Source: Triticum aestivum
Taxonomy: Eukaryota > Streptophyta > Magnoliopsida > Poales > Poaceae
Direction of reading: 5' to 3'
NCBI RefSeq assembly: GCF_018294505.1
Contig: NC_057810.1
Span: 703,649,622-703,713,621 of the forward strand
Length of the DNA: 64,000 nucleotides
Shown here: positions 55,013-64,000 of the stretch, piece by piece
Layout of the letters: each line of letters opens with the position of its first letter
Position numbering within the stretch: position 1 is the stretch's first letter
Notes under the pieces: generated by a model
Seen by the model: only the letters and a program-made list of their open reading frames with translations
Database searches by the model: none
What the model was told of the DNA's origin: nothing
Program-made: the position numbers and the translations under genes

Positions 55013-56307
55013 GTCAGTTGTTTCTTCACATAGAAAAACCTTCCAAAAGGTTTATGTGATGCTTTTATACCATAAAAATCACAACTTTTTTTTTGTGAAT
55101 TACGGGCCAGTAGATTAGACACCCATTGCTTGTTAGAGCACAGTGCAAGGGCCACAATGGGGACGATATATTCATTCAAAGTTGTAACATAGTCGACAGA
55201 TGTACCAATTGATATATGTCTAATGATGCGAAATTAGATTCTATTGCCCCATACTTACTGCACGACGTTATTTTGATCTCCTTTTAACTTATTTTGTTCA
55301 TGTTAAACAATGTGTTTGCCAAAAATATACTCCAAATCCAGTCATAATTTTACGAAATCCAACTATTATTTGTTAAATTACTAAATACAAGAATGTCCAC
55401 GGCTTGTATATGTCATTATAATACTAAACTTTTAAATATATCATATTACATCAAAAAGCAAATAAAACATTTTTTCGAACTACTCGCACATCATCATATG
55501 CCATTTTTATTTTTACTCGGTATCCACGAGAGTCATGCATAGTGGTGATTCGCCAGTAACTTCTTCTCTCGGCATGTTGAGAATTATACTCCTCCTCGTG
55601 GTAGACTTATATCATTGGTTGCCAAATCCGTGAGCTAGTGTGTGTGCACGCTTCATGGCGTAGACCAATGACACTAATGATCAAGCCGTGAACGTAGACC
55701 TCGCTAGTGGACCCGACCGAACTTATCGACGCTAGGTTACCCATTTTTGTAATTTAAAATATTGTTTTGTAAATTAACTAGTACTAACATGTCCACTGCT
55801 TAAAAATACTCATTATAATATTAAATCTCCGGCTTACCATATTACACCAAAAAACAAACAAAATACATCTCCGAGTTGTTGCCATATGTTAGATCACCAT
55901 CAAACTTACAATTACTATGTCACTACATTCTTGACTAGCTTAGATGTCGACTGTGTGATACACATCACAATGAACGATCTACCATATGGTGAAAACTATA
56001 AAAAAAGCATGTTTAACAAAACTTTATTTCTAGTTCAATGGTGAGTTGGTAACCATACTCACCAAGCCACCAACTGATGCACATAAGCTAAGGTCATCTT
56101 GGAGGCAAAATTCTAAAACATAAGAATATCCCAAACTTGTGATTGAGCTTATGTGTGTGGATTAATACATGGTTTTAAAAGGCATGAATGCTTCAAATGG
56201 TGTATTTGAATGGTACCCATAGAATAAATAAGGAACTTTAGAGGAACAACTAGATTTGAAACAGATAGAGCATAATGTACTATTGTACTCTCGGCGCGCG
56301 CGGGGGG
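55013..56307. other. AT-rich intergenic stretch with a diverged tandem repeat
   Basis: No gene is seen. 55340-55500 and 55745-55900 share the order ACATGTCCAC(T/G)GCTT, CATTATAATA(C/T)TAAA and CATATTACA(C/T)CAAAAA, about 400 bp apart, so an old tandem duplication lies here. Confidence 0.6.
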
Positions 56308-56687
56308 NNNNNNNNNNNNNNNNNNNNNNNNNNNNNNNNNNNNNNNNNNNNNNNNNNNNNNNNNNNNNNNNNNNNNNNNNNNNNNNNNNNNNNNNNNNNN
56401 NNNNNNNNNNNNNNNNNNNNNNNNNNNNNNNNNNNNNNNNNNNNNNNNNNNNNNNNNNNNNNNNNNNNNNNNNNNNNNNNNNNNNNNNNNNNNNNNNNNN
56501 NNNNNNNNNNNNNNNNNNNNNNNNNNNNNNNNNNNNNNNNNNNNNNNNNNNNNNNNNNNNNNNNNNNNNNNNNNNNNNNNNNNNNNNNNNNNNNNNNNNN
56601 NNNNNNNNNNNNNNNNNNNNNNNNNNNNNNNNNNNNNNNNNNNNNNNNNNNNNNNNNNNNNNNNNNNNNNNNNNNNNNNNNNNNNNN
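56308..56687. other. Assembly gap (380 N)
   Basis: The left edge is a CGGCGCGCGCGGGGGG run, a likely sequencing obstacle. Any feature inside is unknown. Confidence 0.9.
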
Positions 56688-56859
56688 GTAGTCCAAAGAA
56701 TTTTATATAGGATTTTTAGATTCAAATAATGTTATAAATATCCTATGGTCCAAAGAGTCGTCCAGAGACTACTAAAGTTTTCTGGTAAAAGTATTAGTAA
56801 ACGAAAATAAAAATAAATAGAGACCTCTTGCTTAAAAATGAATAAAAAGAAGGCCTAAC

Positions 56860-57155
56860 CAAGTCGGGGCCACTGGTGTGAGTGACGTGTCTCCTCCTTG
56901 TTGGTGCCACGAGGAGCAACCAAAACCACCGGTGTCCATGATATCCAAAATGTCACAAAGAAAGTGCAATAGTTTTCCCTAAAAAGTGTTAGTAACATGA
57001 GCGAAAATGGAGATATTTTCCATTTTTTTCTAAGAAAAAATGAAAATGAAAATAAATCAAGCGGGTGGGAGCCACTGGTGTTGTGTGAGTGGGACATGTC
57101 TCCTCCTCGTTGGCGCGACGAGAGGCAACCAAACCACCGGTGTCCACCAGACCAC
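56860..57155 (+). repeat. Tandem duplication upstream of the plastid-protein gene
   Basis: GCCACTGGTGTGAGTGACGTG followed by TCTCCTCCTTGTTGG and CACCGGTGTCCA (about 56868-56937) recurs in diverged form at about 57071-57150, roughly 200 bp later. The right copy ends about 140 bp before the gene's ATG, so it may be part of the promoter or 5' UTR. Confidence 0.65.
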
Positions 57156-57289
57156 CACATCCTCCCAGCCAGACTACGAGAGGAGGGGCAGCCTCCTCCG
57201 CGCCACACACCACCACTCCTCACCGCACGCACGCACGCCTGAGCCGATCGAGCAGACGCGCGCGATCCCCGCACACCTCACCGCGGACC

Positions 57290-57748
57290 ATGGCCATCTC
57301 AGCTACCTCCAGCCTCGCTCTCCACGCGGTCCCGTCCGCCACCCGGCGCCGCATGCGCAGCGTCGTCGCCTCCGCCACGCGGTCCGACCGGCGCTCAGCC
57401 GTGCTCCTCCTGCTGTCCGCCGCGGGTGCCGGGTCGTCGTTGGCGGCGGTGGCGCCGGCCGCGAACGCCGCGGGCAGCATCGGGCTCTTCGGCATCCGGA
57501 AGAAGCTGGAGCGGGCGGAGGAGGCCGCGCGGGAGGTGGGCGAGGCCGCGGTGGAGGCCGTGGAGGCCGGCGGGGAGGCGGTGGCGGAGGCCGGGAAGGA
57601 GGTCGCCGGGGAGGGCATGCAGCTGGCCGCCGAGGCGGGGCTCGCCGGCGACGCGCTCGTGCAGGCCGGCGTGGTCGCCGGCGCCGAGGCGCTCGGGGTC
57701 CTCGTCGGCCTGTCCGTCGTCAACGGCATCCTCAAGCCCGAGGCCTAG
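57290..57748 (+). CDS. Small plastid protein with a Tat-like thylakoid lumen signal (unidentified)
   Basis: The single-exon frame of 152 residues starts at the ATG at 57290 (ACCATGG context). Residues 1 to about 32 are Ser/Ala/Arg-rich, like a chloroplast transit peptide. Residues 33-60 show a twin arginine (SDRRSAVLLLLSAAGAG), a hydrophobic stretch and an ANA/A cleavage site at 60/61, which together look like a Tat-dependent lumen-targeting signal. The predicted mature part begins GSIGLFGIRKKLERAEE and consists of Ala/Glu/Val-rich helices, with EVGEAAVEAVEAGGEAVAEA repeating every 7-8 residues. It ends in a mildly hydrophobic segment (GVVAGAEALGVLVGLSVV). I do not recognise the family. Strong GC bias at third positions supports a real cereal gene. 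Confidence 0.8.
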   Translation: MAISATSSLALHAVPSATRRRMRSVVASATRSDRRSAVLLLLSAAGAGSSLAAVAPAANAAGSIGLFGIRKKLERAEEAAREVGEAAVEAVEAGGEAVAEAGKEVAGEGMQLAAEAGLAGDALVQAGVVAGAEALGVLVGLSVVNGILKPEA

Positions 57749-58195
57749 AGGGTTGGTCGGCTCGGCCCGTAGTGATTTTGCTGGCCCATCCGGTGTTTGG
57801 GTTTAGTGCTTACAGAAAGAACTGGCGAGCATTATTTGTTCATGACTTTGTGCTGTGATATATTTTAGTATGATTTTATAGAGTGATGGATGTTCATGGT
57901 TCAACTATGTTATGTAGTATGCAACAAGATCATGCAAATTGCTTTGTAGGGAATTTGTGCTACATTAATGTATAAAGCTTACATTGTTTCATGATGCCAA
58001 GTACCTTTTCGACAACTGCCCAACACAGAAATCCTCAAATCCAGCTCCTTGATCTCGTTTCCATCTTCCCGGCGAAAGTCGTGGTTCAAAAGAACCATTC
58101 GGCAACAGAGCTCCCAGATCCCTGATCGCTGGTCTTGGGAAGGTAGCCGTTTAACAAGTTGAGCTCGATTCTGGCATGGTAGGAAGGAAAGGCAG
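57749..58195. other. 3' flank of the plastid-protein gene
   Basis: This is the probable 3' UTR followed by A/T-rich sequence. No other gene is seen. Confidence 0.5.
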
Positions 58196-58371
58196 TGGCA
58201 GAGCTTGAATGCAATGTCAGGGGGGCCAGAAGCAAAGTATACATGTTAATAGGGACTAATGAGAATACTTTATTCTAATTATGCCCCCCTAAAAAAATTC
58301 CTTCAGGAATTTGTGTTGGGCTGGGGGGGGGGGGCATAGCCCCCTCAGCTATACACATAGGTCCGCCATTA
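58196..58371. mobile_element. Possible small DNA-transposon remnant
   Basis: The left end AGTGGCAGAGCTTGAA and the right end CATAGGTCCGCCATTA are weak inverted repeats (TGGCAGAGCTTG against TGGCGGACCTATG). GGGGGGCC and GGGGGCATAGCCCCC phrases are internal. No clear target duplication was found. Confidence 0.35.
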
Positions 58372-59946
58372 AGGAAAGGTACTTGCTTCGGTCTTTTCTT
58401 CCCTGGTACGTATCATTTTCTGTCACTTCGTGGTGGCAGCTCTTCGTAAATAATGTGAACCCCTCATTTTGCAATTCCTAGGATCGCCAAAACATCAGCT
58501 CCTCGTTTTTGCACTACAACCCGTCTTAGAATTGGGAAGCTAACTTCACGGAGCTGGCCCGTTTGGCGCAGCTTCGGCTGCTGACTTAGAGAAATCAGGA
58601 GTTGGGCGTTTGCCGAATAGGCCCTAAGAGTATGATTGGACACTCTGAAAACAGAACAACTTGTGATGGTTTGATAACAATTGTAATGGAAATGAACCAG
58701 GTGGAGCTTTTTTGGGGAAATGTGGGATATGTTGATCATATAGGTTTACAATCTATAATGATAATACAATGATAATAGATGCTACATTGGGTAGGACACC
58801 ATCGTTCCAAAATGACAACATACTAACTTGCCATGATTTTGTACCCCCACCATGTGTGTTACAAGATTCACAAGGGACGTGTTTGGTTGCCTGCATACAC
58901 CTCGACCAGGCCCGCGCGGGAAGGATTCAACATGTTTGGTAGCCCGCATATATTGTTGGGCCTGCATAGCACGAAACTTAAAGCACCTCTAGGTCTGGCT
59001 TGCTGGAAACACTCAGATCGGCAATTTCTTACGAGCCAGGTCGAGGCGAGCGCAAGCGAGCGGGCCCTTGCAAGAGTGGATATGGGAGGGATGCGAGGTG
59101 TTTATGTGGTGTCTTCTTCAACCTCCATTAAGCTCCTCTCTAATCTCCTCTCTTCCATGTCCCTCTAACCTACACAACGGTGCTTCGATTCGGGGTAAGC
59201 TCTACACGAAAAAGATGCACATCAATGCTACGGTTCCATTCAGGCGACCGGTTTGCAGTTTCGCCGACCGTACATGCTCAATTTCTTGTTCCCGTTTGGA
59301 GCTGTTTTGGATGAATTTTGTCAAATTCATCGCGCACGATCGATTGTTTGAAATTTCCTTTGACCAGCAGCCTAATCTCGCAGTTCCGCGCAACATTCAT
59401 GTTGCAAGTTTCCTATCTCGACGATCATAGACGAGAAGATCTACATATTTCTCATGGTTGTACATATGGATATGTGTGCTGTGATTTAAGACACTGCTTA
59501 ATTATTCCTCTAGCCGGCGTGGTTTCTCTAGATCTCCTCTCTCGCGTCTTGCTGTGGTAGCATCATCGTCGTCGTCGTTCATCTCGGCCTTCTCTCCATG
59601 ATCCTACTGCAATTAAGCCGCCATGGCGCGCACACTGACGGGGTTCTTCTCCTCTGTTCTCTGCCACCGACGGGGTCAATCATCTTGGCCTCCTCCCGGC
59701 CTCCTCTTTCTCGTCCTACTACACTGGAGTCATTTCCGGTGTCGATCATCTCAGCTCCTCTCTCTCGTCCTACTACACTGACGATGCCATGGCGTGAGCA
59801 CTGCATTTCTCCTTCTCTGTCCATTATCTTTGCACGAGCACTTCAACTAGTTCGCCGACGGGGTCGCTCGCCCATGACTTCGTGCTTGTCACGTCGGACA
59901 CGGCGCCACGGTCACTATCCACCGCAGTCGCCATGGTCCGGCGCAC
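58372..59946. other. Intergenic stretch, no gene supported
   Basis: A phrase repeated at about 59722-59740 and 59778-59793 (CTCGTCCTACTACACTG) marks a short tandem repeat. No ORF with a recognisable domain is seen. GGCAAACGCCC-like words near 58500-58620 may be eroded transposon ends. Confidence 0.45.
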
Positions 59947-61410
59947 TGAAAGTGCAATCATGCCCTTAATCATGTTTTGATGTTGATGACAACACATATG
60001 CTCGGGACTAATCATGTTTATCAAGTATATCTCAGGATTATGTTCCAAAGACCGTGTGCATGGATCATGACTAGGGACAAAAAGCATATAACTCAAGAAT
60101 GGAGATACAAGATGTTGACTTCATTTATGGTTTGTTCTTGAGTATAGGGATCCCGCACTATTAAGAGGGGATCGATGGATATAGTGAAAAACTTGCTCAA
60201 AAGCTACTAACTCTATACCTTGCCTTCGGACGTTCGGTGTTCTATGGACGTCCGGTCCTTCCTGATTGCCCGGACGTCCGGACACTTCCGGACGCCCGAC
60301 ACTTCCACAACAGAAACATTTATACGGATGTCCGGAACCCTCCGGACGTCCGACACTTCCACAACAGAAACATTTATACGGATGTCCGGAACCCTCCGGA
60401 CGTCCGACACTTTCACAACAGAAGCGTTCTTACGGATGTCCGGCCCCGCTCGGACGTCCATATCCTGTACACTGAGTTGTGGGTCACACTTTTCACAGCG
60501 ATCGGTCGTCCGATGGCTGTCGGACGTCCGGACCCATTTGGGCCTCCGGACGTCCGACGTTCTCCGGATGTCCGGACCCATTTGGGCCTCCGGACGTCCG
60601 ACATTCTCTGGACGTCCGGCCATCCTGCACCCCAAACGGTCACTTCTTCCCACCACCTATATATATATACCTTTCCCTTCCACGGGATAAGGTTGACCAT
60701 TCACTTTGAGCCTCTCAAGAACACTCCTCACTCTCTCTCTCTCATTCATCCACACTAAATCCTAGATTCCCAAGTGTTCTAGGAGCATTTGAGAGAAGTT
60801 CTCCAATCAAGTGATAGATCCACTTCTTCCCCTTCTTTGCACCAAAGGAATTCATGACTTGAGCAAGTTTTGAGCATTTCCCCATCGTTCTTGTTACTCT
60901 TGGAGGTTGGAGACTCCTAGGCAGTAGGAGTCATTCGGAGAGGAATCGAACTTTGTGATTACCCTCGGAAAAGTTTGTGAGGGTTTGGAGACCACCCCAG
61001 GGTCTACCACTAGTGGTCGAGAAACACCTCTGCGGTGTTGTCTCAAAGGGAGAATAGGGTGAGCCTTCGTGGCGTTGGTGTGCCTTCGTGGTAACATCCA
61101 CCTCTCTAACGGTGACTAGCTTCCCTCCAAGGAAGTGAACATCGGCTTACATCCTCGTCTCCCGGAGTTGCGGTTATTCCTAACCTTAACTCTCTACTTG
61201 TGGTTACTTGTCTTTTTACACTTACGTACATTATATTGTGCTTGCCTACTTATGTGTTTGTGTTATTTGTTTAGTACTTTGTGCTCACGTGCAATTGTTA
61301 GGCCCATCTTCATATTCCGCATTATTGCCTAAAAATTGCCACGTAATAATTAAAATTTGTAATTGTACCTATTCACCCCCCCCCCCTCTAGGTCCATCTC
61401 GATCCTTTCA
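59947..61410 (+). repeat. Copia E 5' LTR
   Basis: A 1464-bp LTR with TGAAAG...CTTTCA ends. A dense GACGTC palindrome array lies at 60225-60625, a TATA box (TATATATATAC) at about 60659-60669, and a CT-rich tract after it. Transcription would start near 60690-60700. Confidence 0.9.
60225..60625 (+). repeat. Palindrome-rich array (CGGACGTCCG) in the Copia E LTR
   Basis: About sixteen units of CGGACGTCCG or GGATGTCCGG occur in 400 bases, nine with a perfect GACGTC core. One part is a 54-bp tandem repeat (starts at about 60301, 60355 and 60409). Another is a roughly 49-bp repeat (about 60525-60605). The array sits immediately upstream of the TATA box. Confidence 0.85.
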
Positions 61411-61412
61411 AT

Positions 61413-61424
61413 TGGTATCAGAGC
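61413..61424 (+). other. Copia E primer-binding site
   Basis: TGGTATCAGAGC lies two bases after the LTR end, an exact initiator-Met tRNA primer site. Confidence 0.93.
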
Positions 61425-61464
61425 CTCGTGCTCTATTCTTGTGGCTTAACCGCCCTAGAGCAAG

Positions 61465-63987
61465 ATGAACCCAGATGGGACTCCCCTGGTTGTAGATCCT
61501 AAGGATAAAGGCGAGGTTTCTTCTGAAGTCAAGTCCTTTACGTCTCAGGATCTAGAACGGGCCCTTGCTAAGCAAAAAGAGGAGCATGATGCTTCTCTTG
61601 AGGCCTTGGTCCAACTGAGATTAGCCACGTTGTCCGCGGTGCTTGCACCACACTCAAGTGGTGTGGGTCCGAGGCCAACCATGCCTACATCATCACTTGG
61701 TCAACAACCTCCTAGCAATGAACACGCTAGTGTTCCTTGGCTTTATGCAAGACCTCAGGTTGAGAAACCAAGATATAATCCTCAAGGCAAACCTCCTTTA
61801 CTTATTGCTACTGCCGATTTTGCCTTGTGGAAAGTTGCTATGCGGGATCATCTTCGACATGGAAACGACGAGATGCTGGAGATTATAGAGTATGGCTATC
61901 ATGTGGTTGATCCAAAGAACCCCACACCAAGAGAAATATATGACAAGAACCTCAATGACACGGCAATCATGTGTATAAGGAGAGGTATGGATGAAAAGCA
62001 AAGGAGACCTTTCGTACACATCAAAAGTGCCAAGGAACTATGGGAAAGTATTATACGATCTAGGACTGGCACTTCTACCCTCCGGAGTGCTCAATATGAA
62101 ATTGCCAAGGGGCAATTGCAAAATTTTTGTATGGAAAAAGGTGAAACCCCCAATCAACTCCTTGAGCGTCTAATGACTCTCACTGCGGATATTGAGTCAT
62201 GTGAGTGTGACAAGACACAAGATGGATTCAATATGACTAAGAGGTTTCTTGTGGATAAGTTGCTTCATGCTCTTGCTCCATATCATCATCAAATGGTGTG
62301 GGACATAAGACAACACCATACCTTCAAGGAAATGACTACAGATGACATCATATCCACCTTCCAACTTTTTGAAGAGTCAAAGGCCAATGCCACAAAACAT
62401 CTTGCCATGCATGGTTCCCCATCATCAAAAATCAATCTTGCATTGAAGGCCAAGCAAGTATGTGAAGATGAGAAAAGTGAAGAAGAAGAAGATGATGATG
62501 ATGATGAAGATGGTAATGAGATTGACTCCAACGAGGGCCCTTCGTATGAAGACATGGCTCTTTTTGTGAAGAAGTTTAGCGCCGGAAAATTCAAGGGAAG
62601 ATTTCAAAAGAAGAAAGTAAGAAAATGCTACAGCTGTGAAGAAACCAGTCACTTCTCCAACGAGTGCCCTTATGAAAAGAGAGAAGATAAACCAAGGTTT
62701 CCCAAGACCTTTCCCAAGAAGAAGTTGCCAAATCCTTTGAACTCCAAGCTCAAGAAGAGAGATGGAATGGCAATGGTTGCTCAAGAAGAATCTGATCCGG
62801 ATGATGTTAGTGGTGTTGCCGGAGTTGCTCAAGACTCTCAAAACACGTTGAGGTTAGTAAACAAGAGTGGTGACGTGGTCACCTAGAACTACATGAAAGA
62901 TTACAAGGGCAACGCTCACAAGTGCCTAATGGCAAAGGCCATGGTTGAAGAAGGAGAGGACCAAAGCTCTTCTGACAAGGTCAAGGTAACTCCACGATCA
63001 AATCCTCCCCTTTTCACACCTTCTACTCCTAGTGATGAGTACCTTGATGTGGAGGATAGCTATGAGGATGATGATCTAGATGATCCTATGATTGCTAAAC
63101 TTAATAAGTTCATGTGCTCCCTCAAAGGAAAGAAACTCACTATGTTTCGTATGCTTATGGAGATGGTGAGTAAGCACACCATCACCATTAAGGAACTCAA
63201 AACCCTCGTCACCGAGGAAAAGGAAAAGTGTGAAATCCTTGAGCGGAAAGTCCAATATGAGGAAGCACGAAATGATGAACTATGCTTAAAAATTGGTGCA
63301 AATATTGATGTTCACACTAATGATCTTGCCTCCTTGAAAAAGGCTATTGACTCTTGTGGAGAGTTAATGAATGATAAAAGCAAGCTTGTGAAGTCTCATG
63401 ATTCTCTATCTAAGGATTGTGAGCTTCTATCTGTGTCTCTCAAGACTAAGGAAGGAGAGCTCGCCGTTCTTAGAAAGAGTTTTGAGACGCTCAAACTTAC
63501 TTATCTTTAAACTTTAGCCAAGGCTTACTCTTCCCCTATTATAAATGTTGATGCTTGTGCTACTAACTCTAGTAGTGATCTAGCATCTATTCTTGAGGAA
63601 AATCGTTTTCTCAAGGCTCAAATTGAGAAAGGTCTCATGATATGTGCTCAAGGGAAAAAGAATCTTGATGAGATTTTGAGCCAACACAATGAGGTGTTTG
63701 CCAAAGAGGGACTTGGGTTTGACCCTAGCACAAGCAAGAAGAAGACGTCCTCCCAAAAGTGCACAACTCCTCTAAACAAAACTTTTGTAAGAGAAGGGCA
63801 CAAGGAGAAAGGTAAGGTTGTGAGTGGGAAGGCCACAAGGGGCATGCCCACTCTCAACAAGCCTAAAGAGTTCATGACTCCTTCCTATGTACTTCGTAAG
63901 ACTAAGGATGGAGAAGTCTTTGCAAAATTTGTTGGTCCTCGAAATGCATTCCGGTTCTATGCTATTTGGGTCCCAAGACCCTTGTAA
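61465..63987 (+). pseudogene. Copia E gag with two in-frame stops
   Basis: The ATG at 61465 (MNPDGTPLVVDPKDKG) opens a frame with an N-terminal coiled coil, a UBN2-type capsid region (FALWKVAMRDHLRHG, AKELWESIIRSRTG, LLERLMTLTADIES), an acidic run and a CCHC knuckle (CYSCEETSHFSNECP, about 62626-62670). A stop at 62884-62886 ends it. The same frame continues two codons later through a coiled-coil region (62893-63510), meets a second stop at 63508-63510, and goes on to 63987. A one-base shift near 63970 appears to cause the last stop. Gag would form the particle. The breaks suggest an inactive copy unless read-through occurs. Confidence 0.85.
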
Positions 63988-64000
63988 CTAACTTGAGAGG

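Larger units (their letters stand above)
59947..64000 (+). mobile_element. Copia retrotransposon E, 5' part (runs off the window)
   Basis: A complete 5' LTR (59947-61410), an initiator-Met primer site and a gag of the long, coiled-coil Sirevirus style are present. The element continues beyond 64000, so pol and the 3' LTR are not visible. It is not the same family as Copia C: the LTR sequences differ apart from the TGAAAGTGC start, and the gag proteins are only distantly similar. Confidence 0.9.

Noticed and set aside
57040..57858. 272-codon frame overlapping the plastid-protein gene
   Set aside because: It is an alternative frame of a GC-rich gene, giving an Arg/Gly-rich nonsense sequence. 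The 152-residue frame has a transit peptide and signal features.
59598..59969. 123-codon frame before the Copia E LTR
   Set aside because: It is low-complexity Pro/Ser/Leu sequence from a local tandem repeat, running into the LTR.
60213..60758. Open frames of 147-173 codons on both strands of the Copia E LTR
   Set aside because: They are by-products of the CGGACGTCCG repeat, which lacks stops in several frames. They have no domain and they lie in an LTR promoter.
1..64000. CRISPR array, bacterial operon or prophage-like system
   Set aside because: All coding is plant-type with introns and retroelements. The tandem repeats seen are LTR or subterminal repeats without spacer structure.

Overview
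This window is from a large, repeat-rich grass genome, almost certainly Triticeae (wheat, Aegilops or barley relatives). The evidence is an Angela/BARE-type Copia LTR, two Gypsy elements of a Triticeae type with ~475-bp LTRs, long CACTA transposons, a Maximus-like 14-kb Copia element, Stowaway MITEs, and GC-rich intron-containing plastid-protein genes of monocot style. It is an assembly with three N runs (16982-17210, 35296-35857, 56308-56687). Family names come from recall of LTR starts and protein motifs; no search was run.

Layout. 1-518 is an antisense Copia pol scrap. 519-9435 is a 5'-truncated Gypsy element (A) with decayed gag-pol on the plus strand, a spliced antisense ORF, and a 3' LTR. 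9436-14898 is an Angela-like Copia element on the minus strand, with its 5' LTR at 13206-14898, cut inside reverse transcriptase by Gypsy A. 14899-16294 is AT-rich intergenic DNA.

16295-49846 is one 33.5-kb CACTA transposon (A) with TAG target duplications, and it holds three further levels of nesting. A Gypsy element (B, 19494-42524) sits in its transposase gene. A Copia element (C, 25390-39865, GCTTT duplication) sits in Gypsy B. A 1.4-kb CACTA element (D, 35013-36426, TAA duplication) sits in the gag of Copia C. Besides the split TNP2-like transposase, CACTA A carries a TNPA-like ORF, a degenerate Ulp1-like gene and a small RNase H1 N-domain protein with a C-terminal membrane segment. Copia C has lost reverse transcriptase and RNase H but carries a 1423-codon ORF behind a promoter-like leader.

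49850-59946 is the only gene-bearing island. It holds a four-exon chloroplast RNA-binding protein gene (51818-53193) with a decayed partial tandem copy downstream (54218-55012), and a single-exon gene for a small, probably lumenal, plastid protein (57290-57748). Stowaway MITEs and diverged tandem repeats lie around them. 59947-64000 is the 5' part of a further Copia element (E) on the plus strand: a complete 5' LTR packed with GACGTC palindromes, a primer-binding site, and a gag with in-frame stops, running off the window.

The two host genes both look nuclear-encoded and plastid-targeted. Everything else is transposon sequence or decayed remnants.
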